This document shows, in pieces, positions 36,801 to 47,103 of a DNA stretch of 64,000 bases; positions within the stretch are counted from its first letter, which is position 1, and every line of letters begins with the position of its first letter. The position numbers were made by a program, and so were the translations under genes. The stretch spans positions 11,258,501 through 11,322,500 of the forward strand of contig JBBDHG010000015.1 of NCBI GenBank assembly GCA_037951165.1, read 5' to 3'. The notes below the pieces were generated by a model. That model worked only from the letters and a program-made list of their open reading frames with translations. It had not been told where the DNA came from and did no database searches. The DNA comes from Lophius americanus. Lineage: Eukaryota; Chordata; Actinopteri; Lophiiformes; Lophiidae.

Positions 36801-37951
36801 TTACCGACTAATGCAAAGTAAACTACTATAGTTTATTTTGCATTAGTCGCAGAAGCGACTGGCCTCAAGTATCAGAAGTAACTGCGTCCTTCTGCGATGG
36901 GACCGTACAGGACCGTCTCGTTTCATGGCTCCACGATGAACAAGCCACCACTATTTGATGTCCTACAAGAATACTGTTCATATAAAATTGGGTCGCAGTG
37001 GAAAGAGGAATGGGGAAACCTTGTAGCGGACACAGAGCTTTGATGCTGGAAATGTTCTAACATAGATTAAAAAATGAAATTTTTCCTGCATGAGTAAATT
37101 TCTCTCTTACGGATTTATGGATAATGTTAAAGGTCTTTAATAGAAGTCTTTCAGATCGGCTGCCCCTTAGGAAGTTGGCCTGTTTAAGTGCATTGGTCTA
37201 TAATTCTGAAGGCAGGGAGAGAAAACATAACAGGTATTAACCGGGACAATGTATGAGTGAATACATATTGCATTACATTTCACAAAACTTACTGCCTTCA
37301 GAAAACTTTGAACTTTCTAGGTCAGTAACTTCTAGGTAAGTACTGCCTTTTGTGAGTCAGACATATTAGAATGAACAAAGATCAGACTTATGTCGTCTCT
37401 TGAATTTGGACATCTGATCAGTGCCTGGACCAAAATCAGCAAACACCATACAGGAAACAGTTCTCTAAACTAATACCACAGATGAGACCAAGATATAAGT
37501 TATCTCAAGTCAAAGACAAGCTGCTATTGAGAGGATTTAAATATTTCTAGTATAGAAAACAATTGCTCTGAATTACTACAATAAATTCAACAATGTTTTC
37601 CGTTCAACTAAATAGCACAAAAGATGCCATAGTTTTTATTTTTAATACAATAACGCAAAATAAAGTTTTCAAAACTTTAAATTCAGGATGTAGGTTCAAT
37701 CGAAATATTACAATATATTGCAATAGGTATCAGACTACGTCATAAAATATAATAACAATATAAAAATGTATTACAACACCCTACCTTGGTCCAGATAGAT
37801 AACTGTCTCGAACCCAGCCTAATGGTTTAATATAAACATTAACATATGTGTGTGTTTTCATATATATTAGGTAAATTTAGTAACATAGAAAGTCTGTCAT
37901 GAAAGCTCAGTGACAGCATCAGCTACACACCATCAATCAGCATCTTACCAT
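27811..37951 (-). CDS. adgra1: Adhesion G protein-coupled receptor A1 (GPR123-like)
   Basis: Coding exons: complement of 37951-37949 (ATG only), 33527-33400, 32382-32259, 31951-31800, 29498-29403, 29311-27811. All junctions are GT-AG and phases close to 667 residues; human is about 560. Seven membrane segments lie near residues 16-42, 53-73, 84-106, 136-157, 176-200, 268-289 and 293-315. Strong family blocks are HPVVYACTAVMLLCLL, HFLDMIFSCLYGAFCVTLGL and the end GNIRTGPWKNETTV, which matches ADGRA1 and not ADGRA2/3. ETTV is a class I PDZ-binding C terminus. As in human ADGRA1 there is no long extracellular domain. Joining ATG to GATTTAAAG gives MDLK, the human start. An ATG also exists just inside the intron-exon boundary (33533-33531, giving MQDLK), so a start without the upstream exon is the alternative. 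The cytoplasmic tail is long and Ser/Pro/His-rich. Relatives are mainly neuronal orphan receptors. Confidence 0.92.
28000..28720 (-). other. Low-complexity cytoplasmic tail segment of adgra1
   Basis: This part of the terminal exon encodes a Ser/Pro/His/Cys-rich stretch with recurring words CHS and SCHSV (for example SCHSLQRQTSCHSVQD). It has no fold I recognise. It accounts for most of the extra length over the human protein, and is flanked by conserved ends. Confidence 0.6.
30681..31177. repeat. 23-bp minisatellite in an adgra1 intron
   Basis: About 21 tandem copies of a 23-bp unit, consensus ATGACACCTGTCAGTCATATGTG, with scattered substitutions (mostly GATGAC to GATTAC, and CAGTC to CAGAC). 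Each unit holds the inverted-repeat word TGACACCTGTCA and the palindrome CATATG. It lies in the intron between the exons at 29403-29498 and 31800-31951. Confidence 0.95.
32900..33012 (+). repeat. tRNA-derived SINE fragment
   Basis: The words GGGCGGCTGTAGCC, GTGTCCTTGAGCGAGACCCT and CCCAGGCGCTTC follow the order of a common fish SINE body (GGCGGCTGTGGCC ... GTCCTTGAGCAAGACACTG ... GGCGCTT). It sits in the adgra1 intron between 32383 and 33399. Confidence 0.5.
33849..33912 (-). repeat. L2-like LINE 3' tail, minus orientation
   Basis: (AAT)n is followed by ACATTTAATTTATAATGC and ATTTGGATCAAATCTCA, the reverse complement of the tail at 14424-14485. It lies in adgra1 intron 1. Confidence 0.65.
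35658..35673. repeat. Poly-C tract
   Basis: Sixteen consecutive C residues, flanked by CT-rich sequence. Such a tract is prone to length error in sequencing. Confidence 0.95.
36805..36849 (+). repeat. 21-bp stem, 3-base-loop inverted repeat
   Basis: The left arm CGACTAATGCAAAGTAAACT (plus A) and the right arm TAGTTTATTTTGCATTAGTC (plus G) pair over 21 positions, around the loop CTA. The single DNA mismatch would be a G-U pair in a + strand RNA. A second 9-bp inverted pair, TCGCAGAAG / CTTCTGCGA, follows at about 36847 and 36890. Confidence 0.85.
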
Positions 37952-38330
37952 GAGTCTTGGTGGGGGGTACACTTAAGGAGGTGTGAAGCTCTGGTTCCCA
38001 GGGGGCCCTGCTGGCCCCTACCCTGTGCCCTCTGGCCCCATGAACAGGAAGAGGATTCACAATCAGGTTTCTTCCTCAGTCTCCAGGTTCAGCGGGTAAT
38101 GAGGATGATGAGGATCTCTGGTGTTTTCTCAGCAGGCTGTTGCTCTTCCTCCATCTCTGCGGCTCCAGCAGACGGCGCAGACGGCCAAAGGAGCCCTCCC
38201 GGTCCCGGCTCCATGTGCAGAATCAGAGCGGAGGATGAGTCTGCCGGTGTGTGGTCATCAGCGCGTGACACACGTCATCCAGCTCCGGAGGAGAGTGTGG
38301 GTGGCTGATGTAGAAATAATCCGATCATTT
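37949..38330 (-). other. adgra1: GC-rich 5' untranslated exon region of adgra1
   Basis: This minus-strand, CpG-containing stretch ends in ACTCATG followed by GTAAGATG, a good donor. Reading upstream in frame from the ATG meets a TAA eight codons back, so the ATG is the first possible start in this frame. The 5' limit of the exon is not clear; the GC-rich composition fades near 38330. Whether transcription begins here or at 38.6-38.8 kb cannot be decided from sequence. Confidence 0.55.
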
Positions 38331-38393
38331 AGAGCGACACTAGAAGATTTAAAGGAAGCTGTTTGGAGAATCTCAGATGTTGTTTTTTAAATT

Positions 38394-38426
38394 ACTCTAG
38401 GCTCGGGACATTCTCGAGCCTAGAGT
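38394..38426. repeat. 12-bp inverted repeat, 9-base loop
   Basis: ACTCTAGGCTCG and CGAGCCTAGAGT are perfect inverted copies separated by 9 bases. They lie between the two candidate 5' regions of adgra1. Confidence 0.85.
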
Positions 38427-38561
38427 ATATCATATTATATTATTATAGGATCTGGAGGCGTCTGCGATCTGTGACGCTTTATTGTTCCTTTTATTTCTCA
38501 TTCAAACCAAAGCTGCATAAAACATGCAAACATTTAAATCATTGCGAAGTATGAAAGATAT

Positions 38562-38790
38562 TTTTAAAGATTCGGGTTGTTACCTGTGTCTCTCAGATGG
38601 GCATGGAGCGCAGACCCGAACCCAGGCAGCTCTGTAGACTAACTGTTTGCTCTCCACGCGCACGTAATGATTGACCGGAGAAGGCGTGATGTTTCATCTA
38701 CGTCACATCCTACGTCACAGCCTGCTGTCCATCAACATAGGTCTAGATCCAGGGGGAACAGGGCAGGAGCGGATGGAGGATTTTTCCAAG
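38562..38790 (-). promoter_or_regulatory. adgra1: Putative adgra1 first exon/promoter, intact duplicate
   Basis: On the minus strand this GC-richer block contains GAGACACAG followed by GTAACA, a possible splice donor (exon edge at 38584). About 115-130 bases upstream of it are two cAMP-response-type sites (TGACGTA on the minus strand, at 38711-38717 and 38699-38705). A diverged copy lies at 39044-39290. The promoter role is inferred from position, composition and motifs. Confidence 0.4.
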
Positions 38791-39043
38791 TTTAGTGGTT
38801 CCTCAGAGGGGCCAAATGCACCTCTACATCCCAAATATATCAGTAGTAATGACAATGATAATAATATATTGTATTATTTATGGGTGCTTTGCATGACCCT
38901 CAAGGAAACCTGACAAAACAAAAAATTAAAACAAACATTTAAAACATTGATAGCTAGATGGTAAAAAATTTATAACTATATAAAATGGTTACAAATAACG
39001 GGATTGCAAATAAAAGAGTGAATGAACAATTACGCATTTAATA

Positions 39044-39290
39044 AGAATCGGGTTATTTCCTGTGATTCTCAGATGGGTATAGAACGCAGATCCGCCTCTA
39101 TCCAGCTCTTTAGAGTAACTATTTTCTCTCCATGCTCACATAAACATGTACAATGTGCCAAAGAGTGAGGGCATAATGTTTCAGCGATGTAACATCCTCA
39201 CAGCCAGCCATCCATCAACAGGAGTAAATGCAACATAGAGGTAGATTCAGGGGACAGGACAACGCAGATTGAGAATTTTTTCAAATCCAC
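39044..39290 (-). repeat. Diverged tandem copy of 38562-38790
   Basis: It shares the order of words TCTCAGATGGG, AACGCAGA, AGCTCT, TTCTCTCCA, TAATGTTTCA, CACAGCC and CCATCAACA with the proximal copy, about 480 bp apart. The donor GT seen in the other copy is GA here (CACAG then GAAATA), and both TACGTCA words are lost. It looks like a decayed duplicate. Confidence 0.6.
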
Positions 39291-39566
39291 CCCTATGTGC
39301 CCATTCCCCTGCATTGTACCAGCAATCCTTCTGACTGACCTCCTCAAATGAAATGTCAAGTTAAGTCAAAATAGTGTAATTCATTCAAAAAAGCTCCACC
39401 AGTCAGAAAAAATATTATTTATTATATTAGAGTATAATATGACATATAAAAGATATTTCTCCTCGACTCGATTCATATGCATCAAATTTGGACTAAATTG
39501 GACCAATAGTTGAGAAATAATGGCCCACAACCTTTTGGAGATAAAGCTCCCCTAGCCCATAGCATA

Positions 39567-40350
39567 AACTCAACTCAACTCAACTCAACTTTATTTATAA
39601 GCACATTGAAAAAACAACAGTGTTGTCCAAAGTGCTGTACAGTCAACAAAAACATAGGCACATGATTGAAACACAATGTTTACATCAAAGAAAAGCAGTA
39701 AGACCAGAAAGAAAGAAATGTCCAACAACTCATCCTGGATTAAAAGCCAAGGAATAAAAATTAGTCCTCAAGTGAGATTTAAAAACAGACAGGGTGGGGG
39801 CTGCCCTGACATGAGGGGGCAACTAATTTCACAGTTTAGGGGCTTCAACAGAGAAAGCTTGGTCGCCCCTCATTTTTCAGTTTGATTTAGGGACGACCAG
39901 AGACAACTGGTCAGCTGACCTCAGTGACCTCGACGGATTGTAAGTCTGTAAGAGGTCAGAAATGTACGTGGGTGCCGACCCATTTAAGGATTTAAAAACA
40001 AACAATAAAACCTTAAAATGAATCCTAAAACTTACAGGTAGCCAGTGAAGAGGGTCCAGAGTGGGGGAGATGTGCTCTCGCTTGCGTGAGCCTGTTAAAA
40101 GCCAAGCGCAATATTTTGAACCAGCTGCAGACGTGAGGGGGAGGTCTGGCTCACGTCAAAGTAAAGTGCATTACAGTAGTCAAGGCGGGTTGTAATAAAA
40201 GCATGAATAAGTTTTTCAAAATCGTTATGGGTTAAAAAGGTCTTAACCTTAGATAAAAGCCTCAACTGATAAAAAAGGATGTAACCACAGACTTTAACTG
40301 TTTATCAAATTTAAAATCACTGTCAATTTTGACGCCAAGGTTAAACTGTA
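39567..40350 (-). mobile_element. L2-like LINE fragment, minus orientation
   Basis: It begins with (ACTCA)n and TTTATTTATAAGCACATTG, a LINE 3' end in reverse. The minus-strand reading includes GFILRFYCLFLNP and GRHPRTFLTSYRLTIRR, decayed versions of the LINE C-terminal region. It has several stops. Confidence 0.5.
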
Positions 40351-40999
40351 GTATGATATATAAGAAGTTGAGCGAAGACCCATTTGTATTCTACGTCTCT
40401 CTGCTCATAGTAGTAATATGGTAATAAGTACAACCATCTATGTAAACAAAGAGGTTGCACCTCTTCACAGCAATAATGTCACATCAGCAAAAGTAGATCA
40501 ATAAAGACAAAAAGTGACATAGTTTATTGTTAGACAAAGGAAAAAAATGACATTTATTCATTTTTTCATACACATGTCACTACGTAGGATGTCTCTTTAG
40601 AAGCTACTTTGGTAGCTTCTGCCATCGGTTGAGCTGCTAACACAGCTGCTAGGTCCTCCAGTAGAACCTAAAAGAGCTTTGCTTTGTCCCTCGTCTTCTA
40701 CGAGACAAACATCCGAGCTACAGTGCAGAATTTATACATTTAGTTTCTGACGATTCAATACAAAATATTTCTTCAACAGGAAAACACATGAGATAATTAT
40801 TTTGTTGCAAAATCAAATCAGTTAGTCTATTCAAGTAAACTTTTTTGTCAATGTCACAACACAAGATTATGAGTCTGGCGTTCTCAATCATGTAAAACTT
40901 TGTGGAGAGTCGTAACTTGAAAATTGAATTTGCAGTTTCATTCAAATACAACAAAGTATTATTGCCACACTGAATCGTATTCGTTGTAATAGTGGGGGG
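40351..40999. other. Intergenic, no feature recognised
   Basis: This AT-rich sequence lies between the adgra1 upstream repeats and the tandem repeat below. The minus-strand open frame of 78 codons (40718-40954) resembles no family known to me. Confidence 0.4.
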
Positions 41000-41580
41000 A
41001 AAAATATTTTAAGGGAAAAAGATAGAAATTTACAGGAAAAAGGCAGAATTTTATGAGAATAAATTAGCAATTTTTCGGGAAAAGGGTAATTTTATTCTTT
41101 AAAAAAAAAGAAATTCTCATAAAATGAGGACTTTTTTCTTGTAAAATTAAAACTTTATTCTTTTACAACTATTTTATCATAGAATCCACTATTTCCATAA
41201 AACTCCAACTTTTCTCTAATAAAATTAGGAGTTAATGCTCATGAAGTCGTGATTGTATTCTTATGAAATTATGATTTATTCTCATACAATTTTGACTGTA
41301 ATTTTCCATAAATTCACTCCTTTATTCGTGTAACATTACACATTACTCTCATAAAACTCTGACATTATTTTCCTAAAATTCTGACTCTATTCAAGTAAAT
41401 CGATGACTCTCTTCTTAACTTCATTCTTGTTATACTGCAACTTTTTTCTTTTAAAATTACTACTTCCTAATTGTAAAATCAAGACTTTTTTTCTTGTAAA
41501 ATAACGACTTGACTCTCATAAAATTCCAACTTTTTCATATGATAATACATTTAAAATCTCATGATTCTAATTCTCCATTT
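41000..41580. repeat. Degenerate AT-rich tandem repeat
   Basis: Roughly 25-35-base units built from the words CATAAAATT, YGACTTTATTC and TTCTCATAAAATTC recur with irregular spacing. It starts inside an inverted-looking stretch at 41020-41110 (AGAATTTTATGAGAAT against ATTCTCATAAAAT). It probably overlaps the 3' untranslated region of tmem26. Confidence 0.7.
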
Positions 41581-41682
41581 ATAACTTATTTCATAAATCG
41601 CCAAATGTGACAAATACAGCCTTATATACAGATGCACCACACATGACATGGTGGACACAACCTCACTTACTTTCTTCTTAAC

Positions 41683-44600
41683 TCAAGAGGACTTGTCACA
41701 GATGAGCACAGAAAGTCGGTAGATGTTGAGAATGACAACCAAAATATTTTTAATGGCGAAGAAGATCAGCATCTGGTGCACCACATTGAAGTAGATCATG
41801 ACAATGAGGCGTACCACCAAGAAAGGCCCGTCCTGGATCAGTAGAGCTTCCACAGTACTCCAGATTTCAGAGCTGAGTTGAGAGAAGAGGGACGGGACAC
41901 TGTCGAAGCTGTCGTCTGGAGACCCATCCATTACTGTTGAGACAGAGGAGGAATGACTTGAAGTTATCAGAATGGTTCCATCACACTAAAGAGGAAGTGG
42001 GAGTGGAGTCTCCATCCACTTGGGCAGCCTGGCTGCTTTATGGTGGTTGTTTGACTGTTTAAACGGTAAGGGATGATATATGTATGTTTTTCAAGCGCAT
42101 TAACAACAGCGTTTATAAGTCATGTCAACCGTCGATACATTTGAGAAAGTAAAAGAAAAGCTATTTTTAAACAATGATTACATGCTTGACAGTCTCTGCG
42201 TAAAATGAAGAGCCCTCTTGATCATACCTTTGTTTAATTAAAATGAACAAAAATAATGGTGGAATAATAATAATAATACATTTAATTTATAACGCACCTT
42301 ACATTTGGATCAAATCTCAAAGTGCTACAAGATAAACGCATCAATAAAAAATATAATCATAATTATATAAAAATATGAGCAAAAAGCAGCAATGTTAATT
42401 AAAATGATAGGTTCTGCTCAAAGGAAAGTTTTAAGTCCTTTTTAAAATTTCTCAATCGCCTTTGGAGCCCTCAGATGGTTAGGAAGGGCATTCAGGAGAC
42501 GAGGGGCAATAGAACAGAAGGTCCGATCATCCATGGTGCTGAGCTTAGTACCGGGAAGGAGGAGGCGGTATGAGTGGGTAGAACGGAGGGATCGTGTTGA
42601 GGTCAGTGGGTGAATAGTTCTTATAATCAATCCTTTTGGAGATGGGAAGCCAATGAAGGGAATGAAGAACGGGGTTGATGTGTTCGTGTTTACGAACTCT
42701 CATCAGGATCCTTGCAGCACTGTTTTGAACATATTGTAGTCTTTGAAGACTTTTATCAGGGATCCCGATGAGAAGTGCGTTACAGTAATCCAGTCTGGAG
42801 GAGACAAACGTGTGGACCAGCTTTTCAGAATCACTCAAGGTGAGTGAAGAACGGAGTTTGGAAATATTTCTGAGATGATGAAAGGAGATCTTAGGGATGT
42901 GTTTCATGTGGGATTCAAAAGTGAGATGACGGTCGAATTTTACGCCGAGGTTGGTGACTGATGAAGAGAGGGGAATGTTGGGACCAGAGAAGGTAATACT
43001 GGTTATGGAGGAAGACTGGGTCTGATGTGGGGTGCCAATTAAAATTGCTTCGGTTTTGGATCTGTTCAACTGGAGAAAGTTGTTTTTCATCCACACCTTT
43101 ATCTCCTCCAGACAAGCGCCGACAGTTGACAGGGGAGATGATGATGACGATGAGTCAGTTTTTATGTATATTTGTGTGTCATCAGCGTAGCAATGGAATG
43201 AGAGTCCATATCGACTGATGACACGGCCAAGGGGGAGCATGTACAGTATGAAGAGAATGCGGCCAAGGACTGATCCCTGGGGGACCCCACAGGTGACGGT
43301 GTGTGTCCGGGACCTTGAACTCACAAGGGAAATGTATTCTGTTCTGTCGGTGAAGTAGGATTAAAACCAGTTTAGGGCGTTGGCAGTGAGTCCAATGGTG
43401 TGATGTAGGCGATGTAGGAGTATTCCAAAACAGTATTCTAGAGTCACATATTGACATGTTGGCAAGCTTCCATGGATTATCTCAGAAAAAAATTTAAGTT
43501 ACTTAACCCGGCTACATGAAGGTCTCGTTCTCAGCTTGGAGGTTAGGAGCTCCTTTCATTTGTTTTTCTTCGGCTTTGACTCAGCTGATAACTGCGGCTA
43601 AGTCAAAGTCGAAGTTTCTTCCAAGTCTATCCTTTGTAGGCCAGTACATAATATGTTATAACACCCCATTCCATGTTGCATTTATAGAAATATCAAATTC
43701 TTTGCTGCAGCTCTACTGCATGTATGAAAGGGCTACTAACACGTGTGTAATATCCATCATTTCAAGAGATTGAAAGTAATTCAAATTTAGTGTATCATGT
43801 TACCCCTCACCGGGTTTGGCTTGTTCAAGGTGGAGTCACATGCTTTTCTTTTTAAAAAAACAGGCTGAGCGGATCAGGATAGTCGAAAGCCAAGATTGTA
43901 AGCTATATTACAACATAGTTCACCCTACCCTATCCATCTATGGTGACGTTCAATATTTAGTACAGAAAAGCATGTAAAGTTAAACCTAGCTGTCGAAGAA
44001 TAGAAAGCATGAAGAGACGGTAAGCGATGAACGGCCCGGTACCACATAGTGTAGTAGTGCTTGCTCCCCCGGAGAAATTGGTCTATGGCCTCAGCCTCCA
44101 TTTGTCAAACTTTGTTGTCAAAGTTCACAAGCTTTTCTTAAAACAAAAAATACTTATTCAGTGTCTTCTTCATTTGTTTTTAGAGATGAGGCATTTCTTT
44201 GTTGTCAGTCTGCCACTTAAACCTTAAAATGCAAAAAGCATTTAGTAAACTACTGTGCAAATTGGAACATATTCCAATCCTTCACTCCGCTCCTAGTATA
44301 GACACAAGCTAATTTTACAATGGCGTAATACATCTATGACACAAACTCTGGAAGGAGATTTTTGCTCCTTCCAGGTGGGAACATCTTAAAGTAGGCTTGG
44401 GACACTGTGTGGGACGTGTATTGTTTGTGTAGATTCTCATTCATCCAGGTCATGGTCATCCTCAAAGGTAGAAATAAGAGGCAACTGGAATTCTTCTTTC
44501 AGATGCTCCACCTCTCATCCTCAGATAGACTAGACTTGTCTTGTTAAGAAGTCTAACTTGTTATTTGAGTGCAATTTCCTCTAGATAGTAATAATGATGA

Positions 44601-47103
44601 TAAATTTAAAAAAAAAGTGTACCTGAGAGATGCAGCGGAAACTGCAGCATGCTCCAAGTCCACGTGGCCAGAATGACGTAGACCATGGCTTGACTGTTGT
44701 CACTGCTGTGGTAAAACACACACGTTTAACTCCTTGTTCTGCAAGCTGAATGTGAAAGCTGTCTGGTTGCCTTTCTTTACCCACTTCATGTCAAACAGAG
44801 TCTCTGAGGTGAACTCCAGAATGTCAGCAGCTGTGCCCACAAAGATGAGCAGCAATTGGGAGAGCTTGTCCCTGGTCAGATCTCCAGCGGCCGGCATGAG
44901 CCACTTCCCCAAGATCAATAAAATTAATACGATTTGGTGCAAAGCCAGGATCCAGTCGTTGGCGCACACTTTGGACAGAGGAAACGCCTGTATAGAGTGA
45001 GATATGGACAGATCATAGTGAGTGACCCTGCAGGTTCAGTTGTTTCACATTGTGGAGGAAATGGTTTCTGGTTTCTGCCTAAAAGATAGGTTTGCACCTG
45101 CAGCTTTTCTATCCTGACATCTTTTATGCATCGGCTCTTGTGCAACGTTTTCACCTTTGTTTGGATTTACACGCCACAATATGGCCCATGAGCATAAGTT
45201 GATGACATCATCGGGGCAATGGTAAACCAACAGCATTTTCTGATAGACGTCAGTAGAGGGCTATATAGGAACAAGAACTACTTTGAATCTAAAAATACTT
45301 CTTTAGTTTAAAAAAATGGTAGTAAACCATGTGAAATCATGACTTTTCAAATTCTTTTTGTCAATATTTAAATTTTGGGTGGGTTCTTGAAGCAAAAGCA
45401 ATCAGCTCCATGAATGTGCTTTAGTAATAAGGGGTGAAAAGGCCCACAGCCCTACAACAGCTCCTTTGAGAGGAACCAATATTACTGAAGGCTGCAAAGG
45501 AAAAAAAAGTCACACTGTTTAAAAAAGTGAGGACATGGAAAATACTACAAGGAGGAGCGTGAGCTATCCTGAGTAAAACAACTAGGGAACAGTTACTGCG
45601 TGGTTCCTGTAGGCTGTACCCTTAAACATAGGTTACTGCTGTTTTTGCACTCCAGGACTACTGTTGGCCAACAACGGACATAGTTACAATTAATGCAACA
45701 CTTGTCTTGTTCTACTAATGTTGTAAGCGAAAAAACGACAGCCAAGGAATCTATCCAGCAATATTATGGTTCCCTTTTTGTCAACAATATTTGATTTTTA
45801 GTTTGGCACACGCATCGTTTAATGATGTTATTGTTGTCAACTCCTCCTGGTAGCAAAGAAAGTTGTTGACGGTGATAGTTGTCTGTGAAATGATTAGCAC
45901 TAGTCAAAAGAACGCCAGGAACTCGTTTTATGTCAGCTAATCTCGCAGCATGAAATCTCAAAACGATGTCGGAGCAATGTGACATAAAAGCTGTTTAAGT
46001 CTGATGGTCGATTTGTCATGATTTGGATCCTTTTGGAGAAATTCAATGAAAACCTAAAATCCCATGTAGGGTACATGTTAAATATCATGTACATTATGTA
46101 AAGGGTCATTATGTCATTGGTCACGATAAAACCTATTTAAGAGACGTTTTGCCAGATTTTGGACCAAAGGAAGCTTTTTGGTCTTAACGGTCTCACCCTC
46201 TGTTGTCCCTGCATTATCACCTTCATTGTTAGGTCTCCTTCCACCTCCTCTTCCTCCTCTGAAGAAACTGTCAAGCAATGCTTGTATTTCACTAGTTCTC
46301 TAACCACCTTGCGGGTGATCCATCCCTGTGGGAGCAGGGGAAAGCCCCTGTTAAGCAGCGAGGTAGCAAATTGGGGATCGGTGTCTGGTTGAAGGACTCT
46401 AGGGCATGTTGCTTGCAGCGTCTGTCTGGGAATCGAACTGCCAACCATTTAAAAGCACTTAAAATAATTCAAACTTCTTAATTAGACATCTATTGACATT
46501 CATGAAACTTTTCTAAATAATAACATTGTAATAAAGTTTAAACCTACCCCTCGAGGGTCACTGCCATTGGTTGAGTTCGTCCAGAATTTGAAAAGACTCC
46601 TAATGTTTTCAGTGGAGTCCAGCTTTTGACACTAAAATGACAGCGCATTTGCAATTCGCACCATCAGGGCATAAAACTCTCAGTAAACAGTTGAACGTGA
46701 CGGTGCAAAAAGTTTTCATGATACCATCGAGTCCGCAGACTTGTTGTCCTGGTGGTGAAGCTCTAGAATCCATAATGATGGGACGATGCTGATAAGGAAA
46801 AGGAAGATAGCTGGAGAAAACCTGAAGAGGAAGAAGAGAGTATAACAGAAACCGTCTTTTCATCTCACCAGATATATATCATACACATAATGAATATTAG
46901 TATATCGGCTCATACCATTTGTAGTCATTTCCCCTCCTCCGTTTCAGGGTCAGGATCATCTCAGCCACCAGAGGCAGGTAGAGGATGGTGAGACACCAGT
47001 AGAGCCCATTGTTCTTCACCCACACCACTCTCCACACGCCTATGAGGGAGATGAGGATGAAGAGAGACCTGGTCACCACGGCAGAAATAAACTTAAAGAA
47101 CAT
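41683..47103 (-). CDS. tmem26: Transmembrane protein 26 (tmem26)
   Basis: Five coding exons on the complement: 47103-46916, 46821-46725, 44987-44785, 44705-44623, 41933-41683. All junctions are GT-AG and phases close to 273 residues; human is about 368. Human-like blocks run in order: LISLIGVWRVVWVK (residues about 18-31), FLISIVPSLWILELHH (about 70-87), LTRDKLSQLLLIFVGTAADI then LEFTSETL (about 130-160), TWTWSMLQFPL, and LIQDGPFLVVRLIVM then IYFNVVHQMLIFFAIKN near the C terminus. It is a multi-pass membrane protein, and the family lacks a firm biochemical role. For exon 3 the donor GTGGGT and the acceptor ACCACAG are preferred because they give the same spacing as human; GTAAAG six bases on is an alternative. 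The loop after the second membrane segment and the C-terminal tail are shorter than in human. Confidence 0.92.
42263..43440 (-). mobile_element. 5'-truncated L2-like LINE in the last tmem26 intron
   Basis: The minus-strand frame 43324-42545 encodes the C-terminal half of a reverse transcriptase: GVPQGSVLG, then CYADDTQIY with the catalytic YADD, LNRSKTEAIL and NSAARIL. The remainder (TFCSIAPRLLNALPNHLR) continues in another frame after a small deletion. The 3' end is the (ATT)n-tailed terminus at 42263-42330. The endonuclease and N-terminal parts are missing, so it is dead. Confidence 0.85.
43441..44622. other. tmem26 intron, remainder
   Basis: This part of intron 4 lies between the L2-like element and exon 4. 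No coding exon or recognisable element end was seen. Confidence 0.45.
44988..46724. other. tmem26 intron 2
   Basis: No other gene was recognised. At about 46420-46440 the minus strand contains GTTCGATTCCC, a canonical polymerase III B-box word. With the adjoining GC-richer block (46160-46445) it may be a SINE-like insertion. The 103-codon minus-strand frame across it has no known relatives. Confidence 0.35.

Larger units (their letters stand above)
33913..37948. other. adgra1 intron 1 interior
   Basis: No exon of another gene was recognised. Open frames of 60-105 codons are shadows or chance. The intron holds a poly-C run, a strong inverted repeat (listed separately) and otherwise unique AT-rich sequence. 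Confidence 0.5.

Noticed and set aside
36805..36849. Hairpin considered as a microRNA gene
   Set aside because: The loop of three bases and the near-perfect stem are unlike a typical microRNA precursor, and I recognise no mature sequence. Kept only as an inverted repeat.
37910..38308. 132-codon + strand open frame in the GC-rich patch
   Set aside because: It is antisense to the adgra1 5' exon region, has no relatives, and GC-rich sequence makes chance frames long.
42545..43324. 259-codon minus-strand frame considered as a host gene
   Set aside because: It contains YADD and other LINE reverse transcriptase blocks and is followed by an (ATT)n-tailed LINE terminus. It is a truncated retroelement in a tmem26 intron.
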